Positions 23,266 to 33,238 of a stretch of DNA of 64,000 nucleotides are shown here, piece by piece (within the stretch, counting starts at the first letter, position 1; each line of letters begins with the position of its first letter). The DNA lies in contig VDFB02270651.1 in assembly GCA_007258455.2 (NCBI GenBank), positions 695,996,197 through 696,060,196 of the forward strand, given 5' to 3'. The notes under the pieces are model-generated. The model did no database searches, was not told where the DNA came from, and worked only from the letters and a program-made list of their open reading frames with translations. Both the position numbers and the translations under genes were made by a program. Source of the DNA: Sequoia sempervirens. Lineage: Eukaryota; Streptophyta; Pinopsida; Cupressales; Cupressaceae.

Positions 23266-23700
23266 TAATCTATTGTAGTTATGATGAACGTATGACTAGC
23301 AAAAGAGGGAGATGAAATTTTACCAATAATATGCATTCCCCAAACTAAAAATGGCCAAATAGGAACTTGGGAATGAAATTAAATAGCAAGAGCATGAATT
23401 AAATGGCTATGTTCTTGAAATTTTTTGACATTTTTTAACGTAAGTGAAGCAATCTTTCTCCATATGTTTCCAATAATAACCCATACAGATAAGTTTTTGC
23501 ACTAATGATTGACCTCCAAAATGACCTCCACTAGCACCAGCATGGGCTTCTTCAAGTGCTATGGGGATTTTAGAATCTTTAAGGCATCGTAATAAGAGAC
23601 CATTGAAAGATCTTCTATGCAACGCATTTGCAAGAATCACATATTTGGCTGCTAGTTTGCATAAGCATTTTTTGGTTTTCATTGTGGTAGACTAGGGAAT
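23266..23700 (-). pseudogene. E2 integrase, N-terminal part only
   Basis: The zinc-binding domain is visible (EEAHAGASGGHFGG, then GYYWKHMEKDCFTYVKKC), i.e. the H-H-C-C pattern, with the second cysteine region followed by stops. The core begins WGMHIIGKI, where the first catalytic Asp is replaced by His, and continues to TIDYFTKM. It then breaks into the inverted LTR scrap. The rest of the DDE core and the C-terminal domain are missing. The family role is insertion of element cDNA. Confidence 0.8.
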
Positions 23701-24250
23701 GGTACTATCTTTTAAATAATTGTTTATTATATTGTACCATTTGTATGAGGCATCTTGAGTTATCCCAAAAATGTCATCTATTTGAGTATCAATCGAAGGG
23801 TTCATGATGGTATAGATAACAAAGGTGAAATCTGTGGGAGGATTGTGTTGGGATATAAGAGAAGATGCACTCACCATTGCATCTGCATGTCTATTGTCTT
23901 TTCAAGGGATGTCATCAATGGTGAAAAATTCAAACTTCTCTAATAGTCTCATTATAAGATCCTTATATTTTGATAATTTGTCATGTTTAGTTTGATATGT
24001 ACCATTGATTTGTTTGATGACCAATTGTGAATCGCCAAAGATCTTGATATGTTTAGCGTTCATTTTTAAAGAAGCTCGCAAGTCTATGATCAATGCATCA
24101 TAATCAGTTGTATTATTTGTCCATAGGAAATTTAATCAGTAGGATAAGGGAATAGGTTTGCCATTGGGTGGAATTAGTACCACTCCAACACTTGAACCTA
24201 TTCTACACATAGATCCATCAAAAATTAATTCACATGGTTTAATGTCAGCA
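23701..24250 (-). pseudogene. E2 archaeal-type RNase H
   Basis: Motifs in order: IFDGSMCRIGSSVGVVL (~24215), TTDYDALIIDL in place of the usual MAEYEALI (~24100), HIKIFGDSQLVI (~24030) and RHADAMV (~23880). The D-E-D-D catalytic set is therefore altered at the Glu position. A stop follows DDIP. The domain removes RNA from the RNA:DNA hybrid and characterises the Tat lineage. Confidence 0.75.
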
Positions 24251-25600
24251 GTTAAGACATGATCATCAGGAAAGGAATCATGAGTAGGTAAAGTGAATGA
24301 AGGAGCATCAGCTAAGCGATTGGTTAAGCCTTGTCCTTTGATTGCTTTTTGTGAGACAAATTTAAGGTCAAACTCAGTTAACAACATCGCCCACTTAGCT
24401 AAGTGTCCTGAAAGATTGGTTTTGTTGAAAAGATGTTTAAGAGGATCAAATTTTGTGATGACTTATATTTCAGCATTTAGTAAATAATGTCACAATTTAC
24501 TAGTAGCAAACACAAGAGGCAAGCATTGTTTTTCAATTAATGAATATTGTGTTTCATAATCAATTAAGTTTTGGCTAATGTAATAAACATGGTGTTCTTT
24601 ACCATGATCATCATGTTGAGCCAACAATACAAAAAGAGCATGGGTAGATGCGGCAATGTACAAGATAAGCAGGCTATTTGGCACAACAGGTTGTAAAATA
24701 GGTTGAGTGGCTAGGTATTCCTTTAGACTCTCAAAAGCCTATTTACAATCCTCATCACAATCAAAAGGCACACCCTTTTTAAGGAAATGCATGAAAGGTA
24801 ATGTGTGATTGGCAAAAGATGCAACGAAACAATAGATAGCTTGAATTCAACGTTGAAACATGTACAACTGAGAAATATTCCTAGGAGGTGGCATGTTAAT
24901 GATTGAATCAATTTTATTTGTGTCCACCTCAATGCCTCTGTGAGATATGAAAAATACCAAAAGTTTTCCACTATCTATGCCAAAGACACTTTTTTGGATT
25001 CAATTGCATATTGTATTTTCATATTCATTTGAAGTTTTTGTGAAGGACATTTACATTGTCTTGTCATGTTAATTATTTAGTGAGGATATCATCGACATAA
25101 TCTTCCAAAATTTTATGAATGTAATCATGAAATATTAATGTCATTTCACATTGATAAGTTGCGTCAACATTCTTTAGACTGAAGGGCATCACAACCCAAC
25201 AAAATGTTCCCCAAACAGTTGTAAAGGTAGTTTTATATTGATCTTGAGGGTTAATAAGGATTGGATTATAACCAAAAAATCCATCCATGAATGACAACAA
25301 AGTATGTCCAACAGTTGAATCCATGATCATGTCTATATTAGGAAGTGGAAAATTATCTTTTAAAGAGGCTTTATTCAAGTCTCAAAAATTCATACATATC
25401 CTAATATAATTACTGGGTTTTGCAATTGTGACAATGTTTGAGATCCAAGGAGAATAATCAATAGGTCTAATGAAGTCTGTGTCAAGGAGTTTTTCAATCT
25501 CCTCTTTAACATGCAAGGCTATGTTAGCATGCATTCTTTTGATCTTTTGATGAACGGGTTTAGCATTTTCAGCAAGGACAATTTTATGCATCACAATTTT
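24251..25600 (-). pseudogene. E2 reverse transcriptase with degenerate RNase H
   Basis: Begins with HVKEEIEKLLDTDFIRP and YSPWISNIVTIAKP (25530-25420), then DNFPLPNIDMIMD, GFFGYNPILI and WGTFCWVVMPFSLKN. The catalytic EDYVDDILTK is intact near 25095. After that, several frameshifts and stops occur; LNPKKC and HVYYISQNLIDYETQYS remain recognisable (24570). This is the RNA- and DNA-dependent DNA polymerase of a Ty3/gypsy element, no longer translatable. Confidence 0.85.
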
Positions 25601-26811
25601 AGGGTCAATTCCTAGTATACCAGAATATTTCCAAGCAATTTTTTTAGGAAAATCATGAAGTAAAGTGGTAGTTCTTCTTGTTCTTCATCATCAAGGAACT
25701 TCTCCATCTTAATAACTTTATCTTTATCATTAATTTCCATTGGCACATCAATTGTATCTCGTAAAGGGAGTGCATTGGATGTAGGACCTTCAAATTCAAA
25801 GAGTTCTTTAGTGATATCATTTGCTTCTTGCTTGGTAATGGTCATGGAACAATGAATGTTTTTCATGGAAGTAAGCGAGGATGTGTTATCATAAATTCTT
25901 AACAATCATTTTAGAGCTTCATCACTATCGACATACGCGCATGAAGGTGGTAAGGTTATATTGAGAAATTCAAGATGTTTGATTGTGAGTTTGTGTTTTG
26001 GTTGACATGTTATAGCATTAATGTTCAAAGATGGTCATTGAGTAGCCTTGGTCATTTTAGAAAAGGAATATCCCAATCTAGTTTTTGTCTCTTGTGTATT
26101 AGGTTGAATAGGGACATGAACACCTTGCTCATGTTTTCCACATCCTTTTCTAGTATAGCCTAGTTGTTTTACAAGTTCATAGCCTTGTTCGATTTCTCGC
26201 GGATTAGGCAGGGATTGATAATCTATCTCATGAAAATTTGTTGTCTATGTTGCATTGTCATGAAAATTATAGGAGATAGATGTTTGAGATGATTGTTCAA
26301 AATTTTGAGTGGACATGATTGTTGGTTGTTCTTGTTTCTCATCTTTCTTTTGTGTGAGTATATATTAGCCCATAAATGAGGGTGTGAATTCTAAGGATCC
26401 CCAATCATCACCAAATAATTTAGAGACCGTTTCCTCATTGTTTTCTTCAATTTCAAGAGGATCGATGTTAGATTTTGGAATTAATGTTTTCAAAGGACTT
26501 GTAACCTCTTTTTTAAGGTGCAAGCAACTTTCAGGCTCAGGGTCTATTTAAACTTGATAGATATGATTGTTATGAACATATTTCATGATACGATGAAGGG
26601 TCCAAGGTAGTGCATTCATCTCATGAATCCATGGTCATCCTAGAAGAAGATTATATGAAAGATCATATGGCATGACATGGATAGGAGTTTACAAAGTAGC
26701 CATACCAACCATAATAGGTAAAGTAATTATCCTAAGCGATTGCTTTGTTGTGTTGTCAAATCCTTGAATGGAGACAGAATCGGGTATTATTTGTGACCTG
26801 TCAACATCTAA
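25601..26811 (-). pseudogene. E2 protease end, linker and G-patch motif
   Basis: This completes the protease with SYNLLLG, stop, PWIHEM (~26640). After an acidic linker comes a clear G-patch: GYELVKQLGYTRKGCGKHEQ, later TRLGY (26200-26070). It continues as a linker to RT containing EGPTSNALPLRD. Three stops. A G-patch binds RNA or helicases in known proteins and occurs next to protease in betaretroviruses. Its role here is inferred only. Confidence 0.65.
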
Positions 26812-27090
26812 TCAATCAAGGAGAGTCACACTACACACATTAAGGGAAAAACCATTATCAATGAGAGTTCGTTTAATACCTATACGATTGAATTGAGCAA
26901 TTATCATAAAGGTGTCATGTTTTTTACGCAACTCCAAATAAGGGAGCTCATGTTGATAGAAAGTAATGTCAAGATTTTGTTTTTGGATAAGATGTATCGC
27001 ATCATTCAAAGTGTTACCAGGAGGAATTGTGATTTTTTTTAAGGCTGTTTGAAGAATGTTGTGATAATTTAGTGAGTTTTGAAGCAAATC
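26812..27090 (-). pseudogene. E2 retropepsin-like protease
   Basis: Active-site region KRTLIDNGFSLNVCSVTLLD, where LIDNG stands for the usual DTG/DSG. It is followed by QGFDNTTKQSLRIITLPI in the next section. It is very like the protease of E4 (60016-60351), supporting common ancestry. Confidence 0.7.
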
Positions 27091-27930
27091 CCAAAGGGAA
27101 ATCTTGGCAAGAGTATTATTTAATTGTTCAACAAGATCATACTCCTTTGTGTGTGGGCTATAGCGAGGAGCACTAGGCAGATTAGGTAAGGGTAAAGAGG
27201 GTGGGGTTGGTTGTGGTGGTTGCGGGTTGTTTCAGGTGTTATATGTATGAGCAACAATATCATTACTAGATTGTTGCAACACATTGGTGTTAGGGGGTAG
27301 AGGGTGTACCAAGGTTAGTTAGAGGGGTGAATTTTATGTGAGGGTGGGTAAAGGATGAGTTGAGGTTGATTTACATTAACATCCTTGGTTTTAGATGCCT
27401 CACAACAAACCAAAGCGGATGAGATTTGTGAGATGGGATCTTGAAGAGACCCATCTATCAAATACAAATCATCATGACTAAAAGGTTTGAGGGGAAAATT
27501 ATCGTCAACTAGTTTAAGATGTTCAAGAGAAGCATTATAGGTGTTAATGTTCGGTATCATGAGTTGGTCACCACAAACCTTAGTGGATGGATTATGTGAG
27601 ATGAAGTCTTGGAGGGTGTCATCTAACAAATCAGAGTCATCACAAGAAAAGGGTTTGAGGGGAACTTTATCATTAAGGGGATTAGGTTTCTCATTGCAAG
27701 CACTAGAGGTTGAAGTGAGTGAGAGAAATTCCTAAAGAACTTCATCTAACTTGTCAACATCATCACTGCTAAGACGCTTGGATGAGATATTGTTTCTAAG
27801 TTGAATAATTTGTTTCAAGGGGTGGTTTGATGTTTTATTTTTTGTGTCTTTATGTATCGATGAATCTGATCTAAAAGAACTAAGAATGAAAATGGAAAAG
27901 GAAATTTTCAAAGATCTAAAACTATTCATG
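27091..27930 (-). pseudogene. E2 acidic-repeat ORF in gag position
   Basis: No canonical capsid domain is visible. Instead three imperfect repeats recur, seen as SSDDVDKLDEVL, VPLKPFSCDDSDLLDDTLQD and FPLKPFSHDDLYLIDGSLQD, each followed by a Ser/Thr-rich spacer. Start near MNSFRSLKISFSIF (27929). Stops break the frame after ~27732 and ~27315. E4 has an analogous repeat ORF. Function unknown. Confidence 0.55.
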
Positions 27931-28067
27931 AATGCTATGAAAAGAAGTAAAATTTATACTAAGAAAACATAAACAATTGAACTATAATAGAAAGGTAATT
28001 ATAGAAAAAAAAAAGATGCAATGCAGGAAATTGAAATATGGAAATGTTGATGCATAAATTGTGGTGT

Positions 28068-28102
28068 GACTGATTCGCCCTAGGTGGAAAATGAGTCCCA
28101 AG
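28068..28102. repeat. Palindrome P, E2 leader copy
   Basis: GACTGATTCGCC, 4-base loop, then GGAAAATGAGTCC. It lies ~270 bases downstream of the primer-binding site in element orientation. Confidence 0.75.
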
Positions 28103-28357
28103 AGATGAATTTTTAAAGTTTTTTTTGATTTTTTTGTCTTTTTTGGATATTTTCAAGTATGTACGATGCAAATACAAAATGCAAATGCAAAGCATGGGAA
28201 TTATTGAATGAAATATAATGTAATAATGAAATCTAAAGAATGCTTTCTCTCATGCAATGTTTAAGAAACCTTAAGATGCAAAAAAATGCAAAATGATGAA
28301 GTAAGTCCTAAGAAGTAAAGAAAAATGTAAATCAGAATGATGTTATGTTTAAAATTT

Positions 28358-28370
28358 AGGTTCACCAAAA
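28358..28370 (-). promoter_or_regulatory. Primer-binding site of E2
   Basis: The minus strand reads TTTTGGTGAACCT directly after the LTR end AGTTCA. The TTGGTGAACC core is shared with E3, and TGGTGAACC with E4. Confidence 0.7.
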
Positions 28371-28730
28371 TGAACTGTAGATTTTTGGCTCCTATGCACT
28401 CTTTAGCTCTTCTAGGGTTTTTCACCTAAAAGGAAAGAGTTAGGCCAAAAATGCTAAAGGGTTCATTCAAATTGTGTTATGTGTGATATTATCTAAGCTA
28501 AATGAAATGAACTAAATCCAAGTAAGTGATTTATATGATAGATTATGAATGCAAAGCTAAGGTCTATGCTGTGTTTGAAAACAGAGTGTTGTTTTCAAAT
28601 TTTTTGAAAGAATGAATAAAAATGAAAATTAAACTAAATAGAAGGTTTTTTTTCAGAATGTGCACACTAGGAAACTAGAAAAGGACAGAAAACAATCTAG
28701 AAAATTGATGAAATATTAATTTGAGCTGAC

Positions 28731-28766
28731 TGGAACTTATCCACCACCCTAGGTGAATCAGTCCCA
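28731..28766. repeat. Palindrome P, E2 U5 copy 2
   Basis: TGGAACTTATCCACC, then AGGTGAATCAGTCCCA. One arm is eroded. Confidence 0.65.
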
Positions 28767-28848
28767 GATCAGGGCTTTTCTGCACATAAGTTGTTTTCTA
28801 TCAATCGGGAACCTAGAGCTGCATCTTACTAAAATATGCACCTCAAGA

Positions 28849-28882
28849 GGGACTCATTTTCCATGCATGGTGAATCAGTCCA
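28849..28882. repeat. Palindrome P, E2 U5 copy 1
   Basis: GGGACTCATTTTCC, loop, GGTGAATCAGTCC. It lies 116 bases from copy 2; the equivalent pair in E4 has the same spacing. Confidence 0.7.
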
Positions 28883-29565
28883 CTTTCAAATTTCTTCAAC
28901 TTCAAAGTTCTATCCTGTACCTTGACACCTGCACAACAATTTTTGACAGAAACCTGACTTGGGATCTTAGAAACTTCCTGCAAAACAACTTAAAATTGTT
29001 TGTCTAATGGGGGGTTTTCCTTGGTTAAACCCCTAATTGGGTAATTAAACCTTGAATGGAAAAAAATTTGCATAAACCCTAGCCTTAGATGTGTTAAAGA
29101 CTAGGAAAAGCTGAAATATGACAGAGGTCTTATTCTATTGCTCTAGAATAAGAAATGTAAAGATGATTTATATTATGCAAGATCTCAGCCCTAGAAACCT
29201 TACAACACATGAAGAATGGGAATGAAATGACATGAAAATGATAAGCAAAAAAAATGTAAACCTTAATATAAAGATAGAGTGAAAATGGAAGATGGAATCA
29301 ATATGAAACCAAGTCCGTAGGTGTGATTTGGTAGCTAGTTGCACCTCTTCACCCTATATTTTTTCATGATTCACCATAGGAATCCATCATCAACCCTTTG
29401 CAATGTTGAAATCTTGACAAGAGGAGTGAGCTTCAAGACTTGCAAAAACCCTAGTTTGTTCTCCTAAAATTCAACTTTTTCTAATGAGACTTGTTATGGA
29501 AGACTTGACTCTAGGAATTACTCTTAAAAAATGACAAAAGGATGTGTGAAATGACCTTATATGAG

Positions 29566-29575
29566 TATTTATAAG
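29566..29575 (-). promoter_or_regulatory. TATA box of E2 LTR
   Basis: CTTATAAATA on the minus strand, ~177 bases downstream of the first palindrome. The equivalent distance in E4 is 182. Confidence 0.6.
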
Positions 29576-29675
29576 CAACGACACCTTATTTTCCTATTAT
29601 TTAGACCTAAGAGGCTTTCACTAGAAATTCACGTAAAAATCAAATTCCCAATCAAAATTGAAATTTCCCTCAAAA

Positions 29676-29752
29676 GGGACTCATTCACCACCCTTGGTGA
29701 ATGGGTCCCACCAGAGGGGACTAATTCGCCCAAGGTGGCGAATGGGTCCCAC
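29676..29752. repeat. Palindrome P pair in E2 U3
   Basis: Two palindromes starting at 29676 and 29717, i.e. 41 bases apart. First: GGGACTCATTCACCA, 4-base loop, TGGTGAATGGGTCCC. Second: GGGACTAATTCGCC, 6-base loop, GGCGAATGGGTCCC. E4 has the same 41-base offset in both LTRs. Confidence 0.9.
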
Positions 29753-29977
29753 TACTAATTTTTGAAGGTGGGTTTTTGGGTGTGAGATAATTAAATGTTG
29801 TTTGTCAAGTTTTAGGTGATTTCTCAGGTAAAATGGGCCTCTAGATAAAAAATAGTGGGTCTTAGGGGCCTATAAATGTTGTTTTAGAGGATAAATGATG
29901 CAAAGGGACTCAAAAGTGGGTCAAATTACACATGAAATTTTCTCTTTTGTCAAGAGGGTCCAATTTTCTATGGTGCA

Positions 29978-30992
29978 GAAACAAGGAGAAATGATGCCAT
30001 TATAAAAGCTTTCAATACAAACTTATTATATTTAATATCTAAAATTTCTAATCTCTCTTCTTTTGTAGATTTTAGACCCATTTCTCTTTCCAACACATTG
30101 TATAAAATTTTCATGAAAGCTATTTTTTTGAGGCTTGCTAAATTAATTCACAGAATTGTCTCAAATGAGCAAGGGGCTTTCTTTTGGGCAAGGAGACTTT
30201 GGAAGGAGCAATCATTGCTCATGAAGTGTTACATTCTATTCATATTGAAAAGATTTTTATAATTATTATCAAATTGCACATGTTGAAAGCATACAATAAG
30301 GTAAATTGGGAATTTTAATGAAAGTTCTAAAAAGTTTGGTTTCTCTAGAAATTGGTGCAAATGGGTTTCTTTTTCAGGTTTAACTAGTGTGAAATTCTTT
30401 GTAATTTTCAATGAGAGTCATACTATATTTTTTAGTTCATCTCAAGGGGTTAGAAGAGGGGATACTTTATCCTCATTCCTATTTATTTTAATGGTTGAGG
30501 CTTTAAGTGGATATATATCCATAGTTCATTCTTAGGGAAAATGGAAAGGAATTACCATCCCAAGGATGACTATTTCAATGAATCGGTCACTCTTTGTTGA
30601 TGGCACACTTCTCTTTGGCAGACCCTCCATTACTAAAAAATATAAATCAATAAAGTTATTACATATTATTCTTCTATTTTAGGTCAAAAGGTTAACCCTA
30701 TGAAAGCTAAAATATTTTTTTAGAAAACTTTTGCTACTATTATTACAAGAATTGTTTCAATTTTGGGTTTGAAATTGGTAAGTCTACCTTATCAATATTT
30801 GGGGATTCTATTTTTTGCAAATGCACTCAAATATTCCTTCTAGGAAACTGTTATATCAACTATGAAAAGCATGGTAGTAGCCTAGAAGGGGAAATGACTC
30901 ACACTAATAGGTATATTATTTATAAATAAATTTGGTGCTTGTTGCCATCCAAAATTACATTATGTCAGTCCTAAAACTCCCAAAAATGGTTA
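29978..30992 (+). pseudogene. LINE reverse transcriptase, left part
   Basis: Plus-strand non-LTR RT: FRPISLSNTLYKIFMKAI, then VSNEQGAFF (30020-30190), GVRRGDTLSSFLFILMVEAL (~30450), and the active-site region RSLFVDGTLLF (~30590), where the usual (F/Y)ADD is FVDG and so inactive. SLPYQYLGILF follows (~30790). Frameshifts and several stops. It is split at 30992 by E3 and resumes at 50916. Its 5' side is lost where E2 begins. Confidence 0.85.
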
Positions 30993-32200
30993 TGTATTCA
31001 ATGGAAAATTAGATGGGTTAGTTTATTAGATAATAAACATCAAAAATCCAAAGAGGCTATCAAGAACAATGGAAAATCAAAACAAAGAATGATTATACCT
31101 TCCTTTCCTTCCATGCTTCACCTTCATATCACCTTCTAGTTTGTAGCAAGTCAATGAGGCCCTCAGATTTTAGATTGAGCAACCTATAACAATGCCAAAG
31201 CCCTATGCAAATGTTGAAGGATTTATAAAAAAATGACTTCACAATAGACTAAAAATGATAATGACTGCAAATGACAATAATAGTAGCCTCAGTTGACAAA
31301 ATGAGCATGAGCCCTGAAAATAAGAACAAAATAGCTATTTTATAGAAACTGCAATTTTGAATGTGTGGCCAAGATGAGAAGATGACAAATACCCTAGAAT
31401 CAATGGTCAAGATTTTACAAGATAATCCCTAATTAGGGTTAGAGAGAAATCCTCAAATGAGAGGTCAAGATGCAATTTGAGAAAATCACATCAACGGTGG
31501 AAAATAAATGAGATAATTAATTAGAAGAAATAAAAGATATTTGAAAATCAAGAAGATAAGGACTGCCTGATTGAACTGAAGATCATATTTGGAAAAATCA
31601 AGAATTAAATAAAAATTACTTGATTTGTGGAAGAATAATATCCTTTTGAATTTAATTAATTCAAAATGATGATTTTGTGTGACAAATAAATAATCTTTTT
31701 TAGATTATTTACTAAAAGGAGTGGGAGTTAATAAAATAAAAACATTTTAAATATTTTCATTTATTTAAAATGAGAGAAAAGTGAAATTAGTAATTAAATA
31801 ATTAAATATAATTATTTAATTTAGAAGATAAGACTAAATAATTAAATAAATTAATAAATTTATTTAATTATGACAATTAGTGACATATCAAATAAATAAA
31901 TGAAATTCTTTTATTTAATAATCAGGAAGAATAAACGACTGAAGGTGATTAAATAAATTCATAAATTTATTTAATTGCAAGAGGACAATAGACCTTTAGT
32001 GACATATCGAATAAATAAATATGATTTATTTATTTAATAATCATGAAGAATGCAAGAGACATGAATTAATTAAATAATTATGAATTATTTAATTAATAGT
32101 TGAATGTGGACCAAGGACATAATTTAAATGTCACAATTATGCTACGACGAAAGTGGTAAAAATGAAGCTTGCAAGCCTAGGTCATTTTTAAGTGTCTACA
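30993..32200 (-). repeat. 3' LTR of E3
   Basis: 1,208 bases, nearly the same along its length as 49714-50915, with scattered differences and a few small indels. TATA box CTATAAAATAG on the minus strand at ~31333-31345. Its AT-rich U3 portion carries many TTAATTAAAT words. Confidence 0.92.
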
Positions 32201-32216
32201 TTTTTCCCCTCTTTGT
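32201..32216 (-). promoter_or_regulatory. Polypurine tract of E3
   Basis: The minus strand reads ACAAAGAGGGGAAAAA directly before the LTR start TGTAGACAC. Confidence 0.8.
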
Positions 32217-32489
32217 CATAATGTAGCATGTCGCATTGTGACAAAGAAAATAAGTCAAAGTCATGCCCTAGTGAAGGTACAAAGTATCGATGCCCCCTCG
32301 GGAAATTTTTCAAATTTTGGACCCACGACAAAAAAATTTGGGAAGTGTCCCGACAAGTTAACTTCATGCCTAGAAACTTAGTGGCTCTGACAATTTCAAA
32401 TTCAGAAGTGGTTTAGGCACCCAAAAGGGAAGTCAAAGACAGTCAAAAGAGTGTTTAGTAATACACCCTATGAAGAAAAACCATTTTTT

Positions 32490-32500
32490 ACCCTATAAAT
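32490..32500 (+). promoter_or_regulatory. TATA-like box upstream of the antisense gene
   Basis: CCCTATAAATA on the plus strand, about 95 bases before the ATG of exon 1. This suggests the antisense gene has its own promoter. Confidence 0.5.
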
Positions 32501-32587
32501 AGTGCCAAAAGGGGGTAAAAACTATTCATTTTCCTTTTTTACCATAGTCATTTCAGAGCTCGTAGGGCGAAGATAGCAGCGACAAAG

Positions 32588-32662
32588 ATGGTGATCCCAA
32601 GTATAGAGCATCGCAGCTATATTGTTAGGACCTTCAGACAGCCAGAGGGTGCAAAGCCAGTA
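32588..32662 (+). pseudogene. Antisense Plant Mobile Domain gene, exon 1
   Basis: ATG plus 25 codons (VIPSIEHRSYIVRTFRQPEG and a few more), followed by a donor-like GTATGT at 32663. The phase is 0, matching exon 2 starting at 33239. The short exon and splice signals are inferred from sequence only. Confidence 0.5.
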
Positions 32663-33238
32663 GTATGTAACCCTTCCTTTGTGATTTTCTCAATTTTTCG
32701 TGCTTTTTAAGGGTTTTAGGGATGAATTTAGATGTGCCACAACGCAATTGCATTCGCGTAAGCTGCATTCGTGTTCGCGTTGCATGCATTTGATGCGTCG
32801 CGACACAAGCGAACCAGACAAAATAACCGCATGCCAAAAATTTTGCACCGCATTTGTAAAAAATGCTGCGCATTTGATACATTAAGACACATTTGACTTG
32901 AGAAAACACACATTCGCTCTTTTTAGACGCACTTGATACTTCAAAACCTACAATTGATTTAGAATGACACATTTGCTAAATTTGTGACTCAAGTGTCATA
33001 CTGGGTCGCATTGGTGTTTTAAAAACACGCATTCGCTACATTGCAACACAATCACTATACAAAATGACACAATCGATTATTTGTGACACATTTGATTATT
33101 TGCGGCGCAATCGATTACTTGCGACGCATTTGACTTTTGACTTTGAGTACCTTAATGTTTTCAAAACTGTCCTTATCATAGACTAGGTTGGAAATGGCAA
33201 GCGTTAAGAGATGCTGATACATGTGTTGATATGTGCAG
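32663..33238 (+). repeat. Putative intron filled with GCATTTG-like repeats
   Basis: Donor GTATGT, acceptor TGATATGTGCAG. Most of it (~32720-33150) is a degenerate array of (GA)CGCATTTGATTA and GCATTCGC words, about 20-30 bases apart. No coding potential. Confidence 0.5.

Larger units (their letters stand above)
22899..29977 (-). mobile_element. E2: decayed Tat-like Ty3/gypsy element
   Basis: Order on the minus strand: 5' LTR (28371-29977), primer-binding site, leader with palindrome, acidic-repeat ORF, protease, G-patch, RT, degenerate region, archaeal-type RNase H, integrase zinc domain and start of the core, an inverted scrap of LTR end, polypurine tract, and a truncated 3' LTR (22899-23157). 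The extra RNase H is a hallmark of the Tat lineage. The element adjoins a LINE at 29978, with no recognisable target duplication because the far LTR edge is lost. Confidence 0.85.
28371..29977 (-). repeat. 5' LTR of E2
   Basis: On the minus strand it runs from TGCACCATAG to CTACAGTTCA (TG...CA), 1,607 bases. A TATA box (CTTATAAATAC) lies at 29566-29575. It carries four palindromes P: two upstream of the TATA box and two downstream. Confidence 0.8.

Noticed and set aside
29561..29758. Short plus-strand frame containing GTNSPKVANGSH, similar to GTHSPPWLNKSH peptides at 62762-63013 and 58216-58458
   Set aside because: The similar peptides are translations of palindrome P in different places; there is no continuing ORF, so the DNA palindrome is the real repeat.
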